Shown here one piece after another: positions 39,404-51,826 of a DNA stretch of 64,000 bases (positions are counted from its first letter, which is position 1; the number at the start of each line of letters is the position of its first letter). The stretch is from Adiantum capillus-veneris (taxonomy: Eukaryota; Streptophyta; Polypodiopsida; Polypodiales; Pteridaceae). Below the pieces are notes generated by a model. That model saw only the letters and a program-made list of their open reading frames with translations, was not told the origin of the DNA and did not search any database. Both the position numbers and the translations under genes were made by a program. Where the stretch lies: contig CM043963.1 of NCBI GenBank assembly GCA_014529385.2, positions 93,367,912-93,431,911 on the forward strand, in the 5' to 3' direction.

Positions 39404-39725
39404 TGTTGAGATGTCGAGCTCTACATCTTGAGCTGGCATCCACTACGGGTCTTGGCCGCTTATGACATTTACTCACTGGCGCGTTAGGTGACCGACACGG
39501 AGGATCTCTGCCAGTGATTCTACAGCTGGACTACACTTATAGTGCCAGTCTAGTACGCTTCTAGCGTGTTCACACTTAGTGACCGCATGTGCATATGTGC
39601 TACTTTTCAGTCTTAGCACTTAGTCATTTTGTACTCTCTTTTCTGTGGGAAAGAAGAAGAAGCTTTCCATCTCTGTGTGGTGTGTGCTTGTCTTGTGTAG
39701 CTCTCTTGCATCCTCTTTCTTTACA
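39404..39725 (+). repeat. 3' LTR of Copia 1
   Basis: Pairs with 34979-35300. It is preceded by the purine tract CGAGGGGGAG and followed by the second CATTA. All of the roughly ten differences from the 5' LTR that I counted are transitions. Confidence 0.95.
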
Positions 39726-42700
39726 CATTAGGGGAAGAAGGAGAGTGTGTACACAAGTACACTGAGCCGGAAAGGGACCTAAACATAGATGCTCAACAGT
39801 TAGAAACCTCATAAATAATCGTTAACACTCCTAGTGATCCTGTGCAAAAACCCTTAATGCACTTAGACACATACGCAGCAATTCAGTTCATCGCCCACTG
39901 GAAATTAGTGGACGTGATATACTATACGACAGTAGCATTCGACTCATGAGGGGGATACCATTGTGAAAGGTACTCGATTCCAAAAGAAAGACCTCTAGCA
40001 TTTAGCGATTTTCGGAAGTACTTAGCATTAGGGAGTGGGGTTCCTAGAGAGTTGGACCCTTACATGATTAAAGAGCATAGGGACATCCTTGAGCTAGAAG
40101 AAAAATATGTGCCTGAGTGGCTTTTGTAGAAGCAAGTAACTATAAAGTATGCTTGGAAAACTACGGCCTAACGTCGAGTGGCTCCAAGAGTATAAAAATT
40201 GGGATTTCGAACCCCAAAACATTGTGTCGACTAACTCTGTAGGGTCACTCAGTCAACTACAAACAGAGAGAAGAAGGACTCATTGTCAATACTGTTGTTG
40301 TGTTTCACATCTACCTTGTGTGATTGGAAACACAAGATCAACGGTTATTGTAAAGAGAATAAATCTAAGACAAATTATTGTTAAAATAGCACATAGGAGA
40401 AAAATAAAACCTCTTTTACGACCCTTAGTAAATCAGTTACTAAAGTCGCTTATAGAGACTGGAGAGGATAATATAAAGATTGAGCGTGAAATCCTAGCAG
40501 TGGTATACACTGCATTGAAGGATTAGTATTGAGAGGAGTTACACGATTGTGTGCATCGTATGAGTGGAGCAGATTCTAGTAGAAGAGAAGACCAAAATAG
40601 GGCTAGAGAAGAACGTAGAAAGAGGCGAGAGGAGATAATTGTTCAAGATCTTGCCAATCAACTCGAGCGCGTTAACGCGTTACTTTTAGAACAAGTACCA
40701 GGAGTACTTATTGAGGGATTAAGAGAAGGTAGATTAGTGGGCCAACCCACGCCAGTGAGAGAAATGGTTGACCAACCGTTTAATTTAGACCAGTGTCGGG
40801 ACTTGGGGTTGAGAAATTTATTTGCTTTACCTAGACCACGTGTACTAAATTTTTGGGAAGACCCACTCTTTGAAAATCCGTTAGAACAAATGGCAGTGCC
40901 TGTAGCATGAGCTACGATACGATTGGCAATCTTTACACAGTTTGCAGGACTCTGGGATGAAGACCCGGATGCTCATCTTCAAAAATTTGAAGTAACATGT
41001 GTAGCAAACGAAATTGTGGATAATGATCAAAAACTACATATTTTTCCAGCTACATTTAAGGATGAAGCTGCCAGTTGGTATGGTAATGTACCGGCAGCAA
41101 ATAGGGATACTTACCCTTAGCTAACAACAAACTTTTTAGCAAAGTTTCGCCGTCAGGGATTCCAAGATAGACTCGCTCAACAGTTAGACTATCTTCAGCA
41201 AGGGATCAACAAAAGCATTGATCATTACATCCAAAGGATAGAGACAATAGTAATAAAGATGGGAAATACGGCACCCAATGAGGATACTCAAAAGCGTAGG
41301 CTTGTAGATGGCTTGCGAGATCCGAACGCTCAACAATATGTGAGTTAAAGAAGACCGGCAGACTTAACAGCTGCTAAACAAGAAGCTAGAAATTGGGAAG
41401 AGGTGCAATTAATCCAACAGAGGAGAAGAGAATTGTTTAGTGGACCTAGTATGGTTACTTCTCCCACTATACCGATTCCACAAACTCAAGAGCCTGTATC
41501 TGGTTATGGAGTTACACCACCACAAGTGGTGGTAAATACAAATCAAACTCCTTATTATACTCCAAATCCATATATGACAGCTCCAACATACATGCTGCAG
41601 ACTGGTACACCACCACTACCAGCTCTCACAGAAGAGAGGGTAGTCCAATTAATGACAGTCACAGTTGGAAAATTAAAAGAAGAAATTTTGAGTGCTTTAA
41701 GACCTCAAACAAAAGAAGTATATGCTATAGCTCAACAAGCAGCAGGCCCGTCTATGAGTGCACCTCCAATGAGATCCAATGTGTGGTGTGGGAAGTGCAA
41801 TGGTTACGGCCATTTTGCAACTGAGTGTCCAACTGCATCAAGGGTAGTGCCAGACCAAGTACGTACACTGTTTTGTACTTTTGTCTAAAAAACAATCATG
41901 TGGAAGACAATTGCTTTGTAAAGCAAGCATATGAACGCCGTCAAGCAAAGGCTATGCAAACTAATTATAACTTTATGGGATAGGAGCAATATGACTTACG
42001 AGATAGGTCCACCACCTCAACCTTTTATGCAAAGGGGCCTACCTGAAACATATCAGCAACAATTACAACAAGAAAGACAAGGGTTACCCACACAAGGGAT
42101 ACCACCTACGCCAAGGTTACAAGGACAAATGAGGAGACATTCTCCATATAGACCTCCATTTCGCAGGAATCATTTTTGATACACTAACCCAAATATGGGG
42201 CCATCTAGACCTGTGGTATGCTATAATTGTCAACAGGAAGGGCATATAGCTCCCTATTGCCCCAATCCTCGAAAAAATCAAGACTATATACCATTATGTT
42301 GAATATGTAGCGAGGAGGGTCATTATGAAGATGTATGCCCAAAACGGGTAAATTCATTGCAAAATGACAAAGGGAAACAGAAGGTCGATGAGGGTCCTAG
42401 TACCTCTGCCAATTTAGTAGAGGTTGAACAAGTCCAAGATGCATTCCCTCGTAAACGAAAAGCAAGGAGAGTGACTTTTGCTAAAGAACCTGTGATGGTT
42501 GAGGTAGTTACTCGATCTCAAAAGATGGACCATGATAAAGGGTTTATTGTCCCGAATGTGAATAAGAAAGTTGATAACTCTTCCATAAAACAGTCTGTAG
42601 AATCTCCTGAAGAAGCATCTGAGGATCATTCTGCATATGAATCACTGATTTCTTTTAAGCTACAAGAAAAGGAAGAAATTACAAAATGTATAGCACCTTT

Positions 42701-45700
42701 TTCAGAAATATTAGAAACATCTATAGTTCACAGAAAGAGTGTACCAGATACCTTTAATTTATGGGAGTCTATGAAAGATTGTAAAATGTCATTGGACTTG
42801 ACCACTTTAGTAGAGATATCTCCTCTTTGTAAGAAGAAATTATATCATAAGCTCGTACGTAGGAGAGGGAAGAGAAGAAGCTCTAAAATGACAGAGCCAA
42901 TTAAAGAAAAAGGAGTTCAAGTAGTAGATATGTTCATGGATCTAGAAGCACCCACTATTTCCTTGGAAATAGGAAGTCATAGTGTGACGGGAGTGCAATT
43001 AGATGGTGGAGCAGCAGTAAGCTTAATGACTGAGCAAACTATGGGAGAGTTGGGATTAAAACAAGTGGAACCTACAAATATCATCCTACGCTTAGCAGAT
43101 CAACGACGTGTAAAACCTTTAGGGATTTTATAGGGCGTCAAGACTATAGTAGCGGGACTTGAATTTCATGTGAGCTATTTGATAGTCCGACCACATTCGT
43201 ATGGGGCCTCTTTCCCAATATTGTTAGGAAGACCTTGGCTTGTTCAAGCCAGGTGTGTGCAAAGTTGGCAAAAAGGAGTGATTACTATTGGTCCTCGCAA
43301 TGATAGAGTAGAATTGCGAGTTGTCTCTTGAGGGAGTATAGAAAATCTACTGTGTCAGAAACGGAAGACAACACAGATTAGAGCGGCGATAAATCAGAGG
43401 ATGAAGAAGCAATTAAACAACGCTTCTCATTAGATACGGATAAATATTCTCGATTTCTGTACAATGGTTACCATATGCAGATAGAGGATGATTCCATTGG
43501 GACAATCTCCACATCAGAGAGTGTTGGTAATTATGCCCGTCACCTAGGAATGGGTGAATATGAAGTTCATTATTCTTCGGGTTATGATTCTGATAAGGAC
43601 ATTGCACAATGGATGTCCACCTCAGATGAGTGTTTGGCAAATTGTTTTAATATAACTCTGGAGGATGACTTAAAGAATACGGATAAGTCTGAAGGACAAT
43701 CCAGTGCATTAGTAGAAGTAAACGCTATCTGGGAACAATTATTAAAAGAGCGTGAGTTAGCAGATGAAGCTATGGCTCAAGTGCTACAAAAAATAGCCCG
43801 ACTAGAAAGAGAAAAAGGCCAGGCTATTTTAGAGTCTAAGCATATCAAAGAATTATTGAAGCAATGGGAAGATTATTATGAACAGGTAGGTATGGAAGAA
43901 CAGCCAGAGAAATATGGAACCACTGACGTCTCAGAATTCCAGACTGAGAGCTCTTTCATGTCTAAAGTAACACTGGATACCTATATGGTAAATATAGGTA
44001 TCCAGTGTCTCAGAATTCCAGACTGAGAGCTCTTTCATGTCTGAAGTAACACTGGATACCTATATGGTAAATATAGAGGGCTTGTCAACAAAGAGTTATG
44101 AAACTGCGATTGTACCCTATTGTGGGACACAATCGGTGGCTGTTATGAGTGATACAGAGACTAAAACGGAAGATTCTGAATCTCTTATAAATAAACACAA
44201 CTTACTTGAAAATATTGTTTATAAGGAGGACAAACATCCTCTAATCAGGGCTATGCCACGAACACAATCTTCCTTTGTATTATCAAAAGATAATTCAAAT
44301 GTTCAATGGGAAGTGTCAGAAGGAAAATTTTTGACATTGGGAAGCCAATTAAAAGGAGAAGTGTTGGAGCGTTTCAAAGAAGTACTTACAAAGTATCAAC
44401 ATGCTTTTGCATGGTCGTATAAAGACTTACTAGGAGTCAGCCTAAGCTATGTCAACACTATATTGATTTATAACATGGGGCTCGACCTATTTGTCAACGT
44501 CAGCGTTGCACCAATCCTGTTTATGTTGAATTGGTTAAGGCAGAAATAATGAAACTCTTGGAGGTGGGATTTATCTATGCGGTTGCTTACAGTGATTGGG
44601 TTTCCCCAATTGTGGTAGTACCCAAGAAAAATAAGAAAATCCGTATCTGTGTGGACTATAGAAAACTCAATGGGAAAACTAAGAAAGATCATTTCCCTTT
44701 GCCCTTTACCGATCAAGGTTTAGATCGTGTTGCTGGATATGCCCTTTATTCCTTTATGGATGGGTTTAGTGGCTATAATCAGATTCAAATACATGAAGAT
44801 GATCAGTCAAAAACTACTTCTACTACTGAATGGGGAACATTTGCTTATCGGGTTATGCCATTTGGGCTATGTAATGCCCCGACCACATTCCAACGTGTTA
44901 TGATTGCAGCTTATTAGGATTTTCTACAAAAGTGGATGGAGATTTTCTTAGATGATTTCTCAGTGCAAGGAACTGAAGAGGATATGCCTGAAAAATTGGC
45001 CTTAGTGTTTGAACGTAGCATTGAAATGGGCATTTCTTTAAACCCTGAGAAGTGTGTCTTTGGGATAACCAAAGGGATACTATTGGGGCATGTTGTCTCT
45101 CGAGATGGCATTACGGTTGATGAGAGTAAGGTTAGTAAAATCAAAGATTTGCCAGTACCTCAGAATATTCGTCAACTGCGAGGATTTCTAGGGCATGCAA
45201 ATTACTATAGGAGGTTCATTTTGAACTTTGCTTCAATTGTGGGTCCTCTGACAAATTTACTTAAAAAGGATATGGGTTATGTGTGGAATGACAAATGTCA
45301 AGTTGCATTTGAGGACATTAAAGACCGGTTGATAAAAGCGCCAATTCTAGTGAGTCCTGATTGGACAAAAGAATTTCATATCCATGTTGATGCATCACAT
45401 ACAGCAGTTGGGGATGTATTATGTCAAGCTGATGATAAGAAAGTTGATAATCCAATCTATTATGCTAGTAGGGTCTTAAGTTACCCTGAGCATAATTACA
45501 CTACAACCAAAAAAGAATGCATGTGTATGGTTTTCTCTGTCGATAAATTTCGACATTATCTATTGGGAAATCATTTTGTATTTTATCTAGATCATGCCGC
45601 ATTGAAATACTTGTTAAATAAACCAGAGATTTCTGGAAGAGTGATCCGATGGATGTTACTTTTATAAGAGTTTGACTTTGAGGTAGTTGTACCACCAGGA

Positions 45701-46081
45701 AAGTCACATGTGTTAGCTAGCCATCTTTCTAGATTACTCACTGATGACGTAGAGAGGGGAGTTGATGATGACTTACCTGATGCTAACCTGTTTCTGGTAG
45801 AAAGTGAGCTACCTTGGTATGCCGATATAGCTAACTTTCTTAGCACGTCTGAATATCCTCATAAAGCGACTAAGCATGAAAATAAGAAACTACTTCTTCA
45901 AGCTTGTCATTATTCATTAATGGGGGGTTTCTTATATCGTTGTTTTCATCGTGAAAAAATCTATAGACGATGCTTAAGAGAGGATGAGATTTATCAAGTT
46001 TTAAAGGCATTACATGATGAGCCTTGTGGAGGACATTTTGCGGGGGAATTAACTGCAAGAAAAGTATTGATGGCAGGATAT

Positions 46082-46362
46082 TGTAGACATGTAGTAGTGT
46101 TAGTGTGTATACGCGCTTCACCAGGGGCACTTTTCTCCCACTGGGTTTTTCCCCCTAGACATCCGGTGTGAAAGGACACCTTATCTCTTAGGGTTTCATA
46201 TAAGCTTTGTAGCTCTGAGTTTGTATATACACTATTATTCTAATACAGAGAGAGAGAGACTACAGAGATCTCGTACGCAAGCTCTGTGTCTTCTCCTTCT
46301 CCATCTTCTTCCTACTCTGAGTTGTTGTCTTCCTTCTGTTTCCTGTTTCATCATCTTCAACA
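46082..46362 (+). repeat. 5' LTR of Copia 2
   Basis: Begins TGTAGACATGTAGTAG and ends CATCTTCAACA. It contains a GA run near 46245 and a TATA-like ATATACACTATTATTC segment. Pairs with 50987-51265. Confidence 0.95.
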
Positions 46363-49300
46363 ATTGGTATCACAGCGAGGTGATTTCCAGAGCCTCTACT
46401 TGCGTTTTCATGTCCGCGCGCGCAATCGCAGTTTTCAGGCAGTTTTCGGAAAATTTGCTCGTGGGAGCATCCTCGACGTTCCAGGAGTATTCTGGGAAGG
46501 TGACCTGGGGTTTTACCCCCCTTTCGAAGCCGTTCGAGCCCTCAGAATTTTGTTCTGAGCAGCGTAGCAGAAGTTACTTTTCGGAGGCGTTTAGATCAAG
46601 AGGGTGTGCTTTTTGATAGATTTTCTTCAGGTAAACAGTTCTTTTGGGAAGCAGCTTGTCTTAGCTTTGTGCTGAGATTTTGTGTAGAGTTTTGCTTGCA
46701 TTGGAGAGGAGATTTGTGAATCTCTTGGAGGTTCTTTTTCTCTCTTGTGTGCATCCACAGTATGGCTCAATCTACGGAGAAAGAGATTTTCGGTGCGTTT
46801 ACATCCGAAGACAAATTGGATGGTACCAACTATTCTCTTTGGTCTTTTATGGCCAAAAATATTTTGGTTGGTAAAGGATTGTGGGATTATGTAGCTGGAG
46901 ATGAAGTTCGTCCAGGTAACATTGCACCTGCCACGCCTGGTCGTGGTGCAGTTGTTGGTGCAGGACCCTCACAAGTCACTCCAGAGCAAAAGAGATGGGA
47001 TACTAAAGATGCACAGGCTATGGATGTGATTGCCTTAACCATAAAGAGGATAATCACATCACATATCAGATCTTGCAGAAATTCTGAGGATGCTTGGAAC
47101 ACTCTGCAAGCTATGTTTGGAGGAAGAAACGCTGCCAGAATAGAGTTTTTGAAGAAACAACTTGATAAAATACAGATGGACGAAGGTGACGATATTGTCG
47201 AGCATCTTACAAAAATCAGGGATCTTAAAGAGCAATTTCTTAGCATTGATGAAGTGATTCCAGAGAAGGACTTGGTTTCCAAAACACTCAATTCACTACC
47301 ACCATCTTATTTGACTTTTCAGACTTCTTTGACTCTGTCTTTGCGAGCTAATCCTGAGCCTCTTCATTTTGAAGAGTTAGTGTCTTTGCTATTGCAGGAG
47401 GATCAATCACGTAAGAACAAGTCTTTACAGGTGGATGGTATGGATCATGCTCTTGTTGTACAGAACAAAAACAAGGGTAAAGAGAGTGCTCATTACTCCA
47501 AGTCTAGTGCAGGACAATCTTCAGAGAAGTCTAAAGGTGATTTCGACAAGTCCAAGAAGAAAGGTAAATGTCACTACTGCAAGAAACCTGGTCACTACAT
47601 TAGTAAGTGTAAAAAGCGAATTGCTAAAGAAAAGAAGAAAGAGTCAAGTTTGGTTGTTTCAGCTTCTGGTGATTCTTCTACAGCTAAAGAAGAGTCTGCA
47701 AACTTTGTGCAGGATTATTATGCTTTTGTAGTATGTTCAGATTTTTCTGCTTACAGTGTTGACAAGACACAAATGATTTGGTACTTTGATAGTGGTGCAT
47801 CCAGGCATATTACTTCAAGGAAGGATTTGTTTTGTTCATTGGATGCAGCTCCAGCAGGAAAGAAGGTGACATGTGCAAATAATGCTTCTTATCCAATCAA
47901 AGGCGTTGGTAAGATTTTGATTACCATTTCAGATGGTTCAGATTTATGCTTGCCAGATGTCTTATTTGTTCCAGGGATCAAGAAGAATTTGTTGTCTGTA
48001 TCCTCTCTTGCAAAAAATGGTTTTCGGGTCATTTTTGAGGATGACAGATGTGTTGTACGAGATCGAGAGAATGGTTATTCTCTTATCACTACAGGTACGC
48101 TAGAAAATGGACTATTTGTGCTAGATCGTTATGAAAAGCAGATTCAGGTATGTATTGCAGAAACAAAGACTCAGGCCATGCAGGATGCTGAGTTGTGGCA
48201 TGCTAGATTTGGGCATGTTAGTTATGGCAGTTTGATGACTTTACAACATCATAATATGGTGCATGATTTGTCTTTATTGGAGATGCCACCAAGACATGTA
48301 TGTGAAGGTTGCGTTCTTGGAAAGATGCACAGATTTGCATTTTCGCAGGATGGTTCAGTTAGAGCGACACGAAAGTTGCAGATTGTACACAGTGATGTAT
48401 GTGGTCCTATGAGGACACCATCTATAGGAAACAGCCTTTATTTTGTGACCTTCATTGATGACTTTTCCACGTTTTGTTGGGTGTATCCACTCAAAGCAAA
48501 GTTAGACGTGTTTGCAGTTTTTCAACATTATGTCGCCATGGTTGAAAATGAAACAGGTTGCAAAGTACAGACTCTTCGTACCGATCGAGGAGGTGAATAC
48601 ATGTCAGGTGCATTTAAGGATCTTTTGGGAAAGAAAGGCATTAAACACCAATGCACTATGCCATACACACCACAACAGAATGGTGTTGCAGAAAGGAAGA
48701 ACAGGTCTTTAATGGAGACGGCTAGATGTATGCTCAAGGCTAAGAGTTTGCCTCATAAGCTATGGATGGAGGCAGTTGCTTGTGCCATGTTTTGAACAGG
48801 TGTCCTACTCGTGCCTTGAAGACCATTACTCCATATGAAGCTTGGTATGACAGAAAACCTTCAGTCAGTTATCTTCGTGTTTTTGGTTGTCTTGCTTATG
48901 CTCACATCCCTCAGCAGTTACGTGGGAAGCTTGATGATAAGGCAATCAAATGTATATTTGTGGGGTACAGTAGTGGAAGTAAAGGTTATAGACTTTAAAA
49001 TCCTGCTACAAACAATATTTTTGAAAGTCGTGATGTAATTTTTGCAGAAACTACTGCTCAACCTATGGTTGCTTTTGATGTACCGCATATGCAAACACAT
49101 GATGTATTTGAAGGTGTGCTTCCTTCTTTTGTGGAGAATCAAGAATCACAACAGATTGATAATCTTGATCAATCTTTTGATCAGCATGTGACACCTCATG
49201 ATGTAGAGGAAATTGTGCGTGAAGAGCAAGAAGTTCTCATGGAAGAAAGAACCTTGCCTAAATGGGTTCAGAAAACTTTGCAGGATAGCAAGTTGGATGC

Positions 49301-50986
49301 ACCGTTGCCACGAAAAACACGTGCTGGTACTACTTTTGGCAGAGAGCAAGTAGATTTGGCTTGCTTTAGCACTCTTTGTGATGCAGATGAGCCTGATTCA
49401 TTTGAACAAGCTTTAGAGTGTGTTCAGTGGAAAGATGCTATGCAACAAGAAATTGATTCTATTCATAAGAATCATACATGGGATCTAGTGGACTTGCCTA
49501 CAGGTAAAAAGCCTATTGGTACAAAGTGGGTTTTTAAGGTAAAAAGGAAACAAGATGGTACTGTTGAGAGGTACAAAGCAAGGCTTGTAGCAAAAGGCTA
49601 TGCGCAACAGAAAGGCATAGATTATGATGAAACCTTTGCTCCTACTTCTCGTGCGTCCACAGTTAGATCACTAGTTGCAATTGCTGCTCATCATGGTTGG
49701 AAAGTGCATCAGCTGGATATCAAAACTGCTTTTTTGAATGGTGATTTGCAGGAAGAAGTTTATGTAAGTCAACCAAGTGGTTTTGTTGTAAAAGGTCAAG
49801 AGCAAAAGGTATGTAGATTGCATAAAGCTTTGTATGGTCTCAAACAGGCTCCAAAAGCATGGTATGAGAAGATACATACTTATTTGATTGGCCAGGGATT
49901 TCAGAATAGTCCAACAAAAAGTACTTTGTATGTCAAAAAGAGAGATGGAGTTCTCATTATGCTAACACTTTATGTGGATGATATGCTTCTTACAGGCAAT
50001 ACTGCAGATGAAATTGAAGCGTTTAAAGATGCTTTGAGAAAAACCTTTGAGATGTCTGATCTTGGTTTGCTACATTATTACTTGGGTATTCAGTTTGTGC
50101 AATCAGAGGATGGCATATACATGTTGCAGGCAAAATATTTGCATAAAATTTTGGACAAGTTTGGTATGCAAAATTGTAAGCCAATCTCTACACCCGTAGA
50201 AACTGGATCAAAGTTGAGCATGCACGATGCTGGAGAACCTTTTGATGTACATACTTATGAATTAGTCGTTGGTTGCTTGATATATTTGGTAGGCAACACT
50301 CGTCCAGACATTCAATTTGGGGTTTCACAAGCAAGCAGATTTATGCACAGCCCAGGTATGCATCATTGGCAGGCTGTGAAGCGCATACTTCGTTACCTTT
50401 CAGGTACCCCTAATCTTGCCATGTTCTTTCCAAGGGGGGATATGTATGGAAAGCACAGTTCTATGCAGCTTCTTGGTTACAGCGATTCAGATTGGGCTAG
50501 TGATTTTGACACATGACATTCCACAAGTGGCAATTGTTTTTTATTGGGAAATGCATGTATATCTTGGCTAAGCAAGAAGCAACCCACATTGGCTACATCA
50601 ACTTGTGAAGCTGAGTACAGGGCAGCTTTCACGGCAACAGTTGATTGTGTATGGATACGCAAGTTATTGGCAGATCTTTGTGAGTGTCAACAGGCACCCA
50701 CTACCATTTTCACTGACAGTCAGAGTGCTATGGCAGTTGCAAGGAATCCAGTATTTCATGCAAGAACAAAGCACATAGAGGTTCACTACCACTATGTCAG
50801 GGAAAGGCTACATGCAGGGGAGATCACACTAACTTACTGTCCTACATAGGATAACATTGCAGATCTATTTACGAAGGCGTTATCACGAGAAAAGTTTGAA
50901 GCTTTCCAAAAAGCTTTGGGCTTACTCTCATACAAATGATGATCTGCTACCTTGTACGGATTCACACTATCACTACAGGGGGGATT

Positions 50987-51265
50987 TGTAGACATGTAGT
51001 AGTGTTAGTGTGTATACGCGCTTCACCAGGGGCACTTTTCTCCCACTGGGTTTTTCCCCCTGGACATCCGGTGTGAAAGGACACCTTATCTCTTAGGGTT
51101 TCATATAAGCTTTGTAGCTCTGAGTTTGTATATACACTATTATTCTAATACAGAGAGAGAGACTATAGAGATCTCGTACGCAAGCTCTGTTTCTTCTCCT
51201 TCTCCATCTTCTTCCTACTCTGAGTTGTTGTCTTCCTTCTGTTTCCTGTTTCATCATCTTCAATA
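50987..51265 (+). repeat. 3' LTR of Copia 2
   Basis: Matches the 5' LTR except for a few bases and the GA-run length. A purine run AGGGGGGATT lies just upstream and the GATAT duplication follows directly. Confidence 0.95.
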
Positions 51266-51299
51266 GATATTGGTAGAGGACTCCTTTACACATTGTAGA

Positions 51300-51826
51300 A
51301 AGTGTGGTTCTTGAGTTTCTGAAACCATTTTTCCTTTTGCCACGTTATCTCCATATCTATTGTAATCCTCAGGGTTACTAACTATCAGATAGTGGTTCCC
51401 CTTTTCGTCTCGGAATCTATCTCCATCATCATAGACTCGAATTATCTCCAGTCTCTGAGCCGGCCTTTCTTCAATACAAATACACTTGTGTCCTCGATAG
51501 TCAGAATAAACTAGAACTCCCCTCGAGTTTGTTCCTTCTAAGAAGATTGCAGTGAACTTGGAATCATTCAAAGGATTTAGGGAGGTGCTTCCTCCTGGCA
51601 TTGGTCCATCATAGGTGAAACCTCCTGGCTGTTGACTACCCATCATGAAGAAGGACTTATTGGATGAAGTGTCAGTATCACTACCCTCCTCAATAATCGG
51701 TGCTAGTGGATCTAGCCTTGCCTGAGTTACACTCTCCTCGGTGGACACTAAGCTACCCTGATCACCTTCCACCTTTTGGTCTCTAAAAATGTATCTTTCT
51801 GATCTTAAATTCATCAAACTTGGCAA
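51300..51826 (-). CDS. Unknown minus-strand frame in a Gypsy-type element
   Basis: An open frame starting MPSLMNLRSERY (51826) runs through acidic and Ser/Thr-rich sequence, then GGFTYDGPMPGG, then a compact-looking segment with GVLVYSDYRGHKCICIEER, RLEIIRVYDDGDRFRD and NHYLIVSNPEDYNRYG. I do not recognise a family. It lies downstream, on the same strand, of a Gypsy-type primer site (53572-53591) and a 1.6-kb leader, which suggests it is the start of that element's coding part or a captured gene. Its end runs into the boundary with Gypsy 1 near 51330. Confidence 0.35.

Larger units (their letters stand above)
34979..39725 (+). mobile_element. Ty1/Copia LTR retrotransposon 1 (broken)
   Basis: A full-length Copia element with 322-base LTRs and a 5-base target duplication CATTA (34974-34978 and 39726-39730). 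Parts in order are 5' LTR, primer site, gag with a zinc knuckle (near 35910), protease (DSGASNHM near 36110), integrase (HKRIGH near 36515, TDVWGP near 36710), reverse transcriptase (GCKWVYK near 37990, YVDDL near 38446), RNase H (DADWAGS near 38940), polypurine tract and 3' LTR. The order PR-IN-RT-RH fixes the Copia superfamily. It is broken, with a handful of breaks. The LTRs differ at about 10 of 322 positions (about 3%), so the insertion is of moderate age. Confidence 0.95.
46082..51265 (+). mobile_element. Ty1/Copia LTR retrotransposon 2 (broken, younger)
   Basis: A full-length Copia element with LTRs of 281 and 279 bases and target duplication GATAT (46077-46081 and 51266-51270). Parts in order are 5' LTR, primer-like site (46365 on), gag starting near 46762 with a CHYCKKPGHYISKC knuckle near 47570, protease (DSGASRHIT near 47790), integrase (HARFGHV near 48198, HSDVCGPM near 48390), reverse transcriptase (GTKWVFKVK near 49520, YVDDMLL near 49972), RNase H (DSDWAS near 50490) and 3' LTR. 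It is broken, with about four breaks. The LTRs differ by about four substitutions plus a 2-base GA length change (about 1.4%), so it is younger than Copia 1. It is inserted in the integrase of Gypsy 1. Confidence 0.95.
39731..51330 (+). mobile_element. Ty3/Gypsy element 1, split by Copia 2 (fossil)
   Basis: A decayed Gypsy element. Readable parts are gag (DAHLQKFEV near 40960), CCHC knuckles (near 41790, 42220 and 42300), retropepsin (LDGGAAVSLM near 43000), reverse transcriptase (VDYRKLNGK near 44660, FLDDFSVQG near 44945), RNase H (HVDASHTAVG near 45385) and the start of the integrase zinc domain (CGGHFAGELTARKVL near 46030). The integrase continues at 51266 after the inserted Copia 2. RT-RH-IN order and the DDFSV motif suggest a non-chromoviral, Athila/Tat-like lineage (inference). 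It has many breaks (more than ten) and is the oldest layer here. The 5' part (39731-40540) is only tentatively included; LTRs were not found. Confidence 0.8.

Noticed and set aside
46221-46616. 131-codon frame at the start of Copia 2
   Set aside because: It lies in the LTR and leader before gag and has no recognisable protein features.
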